Positions 62,057 through 64,000 of a DNA stretch of 64,000 bases are shown here, in pieces. The stretch comes from AAA044-D11 sp009705075. GTDB lineage: Bacteria; Actinomycetota; Actinomycetes; Nanopelagicales; Nanopelagicaceae. The position numbers and the translations under genes are program-made. The notes beneath the pieces are model-generated. The model made no database searches. It was given only the letters and a program-made list of their open reading frames with translations, and had not been told where the DNA came from. The DNA lies in assembly GCA_965268675.1 (NCBI GenBank), contig OZ254179.1:1382913-1446912 (forward strand), in the 5' to 3' direction. Position 1 is the stretch's first letter, and each line of letters starts with the position of its first letter.

Positions 62057-62977
62057 TTACGTCTTCTTCTTTTTCTTCTTCTTTGAAGGTTGTTGGCGCT
62101 GTTTAGCCGTTGGATCTACTTGAGTTGTGCCTGGTTCTTCTGTTGTTGGGGCCACACCGTTCTCGTTATCTTTGAGGGTCCGCTTCTTCATCAGCTCTTC
62201 ATATGCAGGTGATCCTGGCGTTGGGTTTCTTTTAATCACATAATATTGTTGGCCGAAAGTCCAAAGGTTTGTTGTTGACCAATAAATTAAAACACCAACC
62301 GGAAAATTAACTCCTGAGACTGCAAAAATAACCGGGAAAACATAGAGCATAATTTTTTGTTGTTGCAACATCATGTTATTTGATGAATCCATCTTAGGCA
62401 TTCCCTTAACCATTAACTGGCGCTGGGTTGTGAAGGTTGTGGCAGACATAAAAACAATTAGTGCGACTATTACAAGTTTGGTTTGAGTATTAGTGTCTGA
62501 GCTTAAAAAGGTGCTTGAAAGATTGGCACCAAAAAACTTTGCTTGTTGGGCGGACAATAACAAGTCGCCCCTAAGGAACCCATGTTCGGTGTTACGAGCG
62601 ATTCCATTAAGAACAGTAAACAGTGCGAAGAAAATTGGGGCCTGGGCCAGGATTGGAAAGCAAGAGGCTAAAGGATTTGTTTTGTGCTCTTTGTAAAGCT
62701 TCATCATCTCTTCGGATTGCTTTTGGCGATCATCTTTGTACTTCTTTTGAATTTCTTTCATGTGTGGCTGAAGTGCAGTTAACGCACGTTGGCTCTTAAT
62801 CTGTTTTACAAAAAGTGGAATTAGAATAATTCGAATTAAAACCACAAGCCCGATGATTGACAAGCTCCACTTAATACTCTCGTGCTCATCTTTTCCGAAG
62901 ATGTAACCAAAGGCGGAGTGAAAAGTTACAATGACCCAAGAAACAGCGTAATACAAGGGGTTTAGGATAGATCCCAT
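62057..62977 (-). CDS. yidC: Membrane protein insertase YidC
   Basis: 306 residues, the short Oxa1-type form with about five membrane helices and no large outer P1 domain. Positive region RIILIPLFVKQIKSQRAL is in the first part, and the YidC C1 hairpin LYKEHKTNPLASCFPILAQ is typical. C-terminal basic Lys-rich tail (KKKKKKKT) for ribosome contact. Inserts membrane proteins with or without Sec. One-base overlap with yidD. Confidence 0.95.
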   Translation of the reverse strand: MGSILNPLYYAVSWVIVTFHSAFGYIFGKDEHESIKWSLSIIGLVVLIRIILIPLFVKQIKSQRALTALQPHMKEIQKKYKDDRQKQSEEMMKLYKEHKTNPLASCFPILAQAPIFFALFTVLNGIARNTEHGFLRGDLLLSAQQAKFFGANLSSTFLSSDTNTQTKLVIVALIVFMSATTFTTQRQLMVKGMPKMDSSNNMMLQQQKIMLYVFPVIFAVSGVNFPVGVLIYWSTTNLWTFGQQYYVIKRNPTPGSPAYEELMKKRTLKDNENGVAPTTEEPGTTQVDPTAKQRQQPSKKKKKKKT

Positions 62978-63222
62978 TAATTTGCTCCAGTTTTTATTGG
63001 TTGTTTAGAACTTTTAGTTAAGACGTAGTCAACGCCGCCATGGGACCAAGGGTTGCATCGAACAAGACGCCAGGCAGCCATTGCAAAACCTTTTGCGCCG
63101 TATTCAGAGACCGCATTTGAAGCATATGTTGAACAACTTGGGTGATATTTACACCGCTCTCCAAACATAGGAGAGATCCAATTCTGGTAAAACTTAATAA
63201 TTAGCGCGAAGGTTTTTCTCAT
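62977..63222 (-). CDS. yidD: Membrane protein insertion efficiency factor YidD
   Basis: 81 residues. FYQNWISPMFGERCKYHPSCSTYA and AWRLVRCNPWSHGGVDYV match the YidD family with its Cys residues. Small membrane-associated protein helping YidC. Overlaps rnpA by four bases and abuts yidC, so translation of the three is coupled. Confidence 0.95.
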   Translation of the reverse strand: MRKTFALIIKFYQNWISPMFGERCKYHPSCSTYASNAVSEYGAKGFAMAAWRLVRCNPWSHGGVDYVLTKSSKQPIKTGAN

Positions 63223-63560
63223 GCGTTTACTTCCAGTTTGCTGACCACTTTTTGAATTAACTCAGCGAGTTCGGCCTCGAAGTTTGGTTGCTTTCTTAGA
63301 ACACGAATTACTAGTTGGCTATCGGCTGGGAGTTTCGGGATATGCGTTGAGATTAAATGCCGGAGTTGTCTGGAAACTCGGTGGCGAACAACTGAGCCGC
63401 CAACAGATTTATTTACAATCAGCCCAATTTGAGGCGCGCCTATTTTCTTTGAATTAATTTTGAGGTAGACAACAAGCGAGAGAGAAGTTGCTCGGACTCC
63501 TGTTTTTGTAGTTAGAGCAAAATCCTTACTTGCACGCAACCGATTCTTGGCTGGTAGCAC
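63219..63560 (-). CDS. rnpA: Ribonuclease P protein component
   Basis: 113 residues. The start LPAKNRLRASKDFAL is typical, and the RNA-binding motif NKSVGGSVVRHRVSRQLR (with its Arg residues) is at about 49-66. Works with RNase P RNA to mature tRNA 5' ends. GTG at 63560 chosen since homologues begin with MLPxxxRL; a TTG four codons upstream extends the frame to 63572. No strong ribosome site; follows rpmH by 23 bases. Confidence 0.93.
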   Translation of the reverse strand: MLPAKNRLRASKDFALTTKTGVRATSLSLVVYLKINSKKIGAPQIGLIVNKSVGGSVVRHRVSRQLRHLISTHIPKLPADSQLVIRVLRKQPNFEAELAELIQKVVSKLEVNA

Positions 63561-63583
63561 GGGTGTCAGCAATTATTCTGCGG

Positions 63584-63721
63584 TTAGGCAGAGATGCGTG
63601 TGCGACCCTTAGCGCGGCGAGAAGCAAGAACAGCTCTTCCACCACGTGTTGCCATGCGGGCGCGGAAGCCATGCTTCTTTGCGCGCTTGCGGACGTTAGG
63701 TTGAAATGTGCGCTTTGACAT
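63584..63721 (-). CDS. rpmH: 50S ribosomal protein L34
   Basis: 45 residues, begins MSKRTFQPNVRKRAKKHG and ends AKGRTRISA, with the L34 signature FRARMATRGGR. AAGGAGAG lies well placed before the ATG at 63721. First gene of the rpmH-rnpA-yidD-yidC block, divergent from where dnaA should begin past the window edge. Confidence 0.97.
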   Translation of the reverse strand: MSKRTFQPNVRKRAKKHGFRARMATRGGRAVLASRRAKGRTRISA

Positions 63722-64000
63722 AAAACTCTCCTTAGAACTTTTGGGAATCTCTCCACCAGGTTTTCACCTGTTGGGTCACAACTGATATGAGGGAGTTAGG
63801 TTACGGCCACCTGTGGAGAAGGGTCAAACTCGATTGGAATTTGGGAGATCTTGGGGGCCAAGGATTTGTGGATAACCACTTGCAATTTCCCAGAATTGCC
63901 CCTACTTTCGCCCTCTATCCACAGAAAAAGGGGCCAAAAGGCTCAAGTTTCACTTTAGACCACAGGCTGTGGATAACCCTGTGGAGAAGCCGGAGTCCCT
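63722..64000. other. Replication origin region (oriC side of rpmH), partial
   Basis: No gene. Five DnaA boxes: TGTGGATAA perfect at 63867-63875 and 63968-63976; one-mismatch TGTGGAGAA at 63812-63820 and 63980-63988; CTATCCACA (one mismatch, opposite strand) at 63917-63925. The rpmH-dnaA gap is a standard origin site in bacteria. It continues past the window; also contains the rpmH promoter. No AT-rich unwinding element is visible inside the window. Confidence 0.85.

Noticed and set aside
1..64000. CRISPR array, insertion sequence or prophage
   Set aside because: No regularly spaced repeats, transposase, integrase or phage structural gene was seen anywhere in the window.

Overview
This window is a densely packed stretch of a low-GC actinobacterial chromosome that ends on its right at the replication origin. 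The right half (about 45-64 kb) follows the order seen left of dnaA in mycobacteria and streptomycetes: rpsF-ssb-rpsR-rplI-dnaB, a PBP1/DUF5318 pair, then cca-Nudix-DUF6049-murJ-trxB-trxA-cwlM and an aminotransferase, then parB-parA-rsmG-jag-yidC-yidD-rnpA-rpmH. It stops in DnaA-box-rich DNA where dnaA should follow beyond the edge. CrgA, PASTA-domain PknB, SCP2-like, DUF4177 and DUF5318 proteins are also actinobacterial. The low GC, very short spacers, many ATGA/TAATG overlaps and genes without a Shine-Dalgarno suggest a streamlined lineage such as freshwater Nanopelagicales (acI). That placement is inference.

Layout. 0-10.5 kb: one minus-strand operon fba-purA-purD-purB-purC-purS-purQ-purL-SCP2-like-purF, covering most of IMP synthesis plus the first AMP step. 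10.9-16 kb: acetyl-CoA synthetase, then a sulfur/persulfide cluster (small Cys-rich protein, CoA-disulfide reductase-rhodanese, rhodanese lipoprotein, CstR-like repressor) divergent from a secreted DUF2202 protein, with two palindromes between them. 16-26 kb: CvpA, TlpA-like, nth, a Crp regulator, RidA, DUF4177, YqeY, phosphoesterase, asd-lysC, recR-dnaX, SRP RNA and tRNA-Ser(GGA). 26.1-27.2 kb: a small accessory islet with two unrecognised genes beside a duplicated tRNA 3' end. 27-42 kb: SSADH, a KimA-like permease fused to an OB-fold, a MIP channel, PstP-PknB-CrgA, a two-component system, HtpX-LemA, dcd, acyl-CoA dehydrogenase, DMT exporter and carbonic anhydrase. 42-64 kb: replication, ribosome, envelope and partition genes up to oriC.

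How the genes connect. PknB/PstP (Ser/Thr phosphorylation), CrgA, PBP1, MurJ and a CwlM-like protein form an envelope-growth set. In mycobacteria CwlM is a PknB substrate that controls peptidoglycan precursor synthesis; here CwlM has lost metal-site residues and has no signal peptide, which fits a regulator rather than a hydrolase. ParA/ParB act on two parS sites that lie inside the 5' ends of parA and rsmG. DnaA-box-like clusters occur at oriC and also upstream of the two-component system and between rplI and dnaB, so DnaA may coordinate these loci (inference).

No CRISPR array, insertion sequence, prophage or secondary-metabolite cluster is visible. The least explained parts are the tRNA-Ser islet, the CstR divergon, the dnaB leader with AT-rich 10-mer repeats, and the permease/OB-fold fusion.
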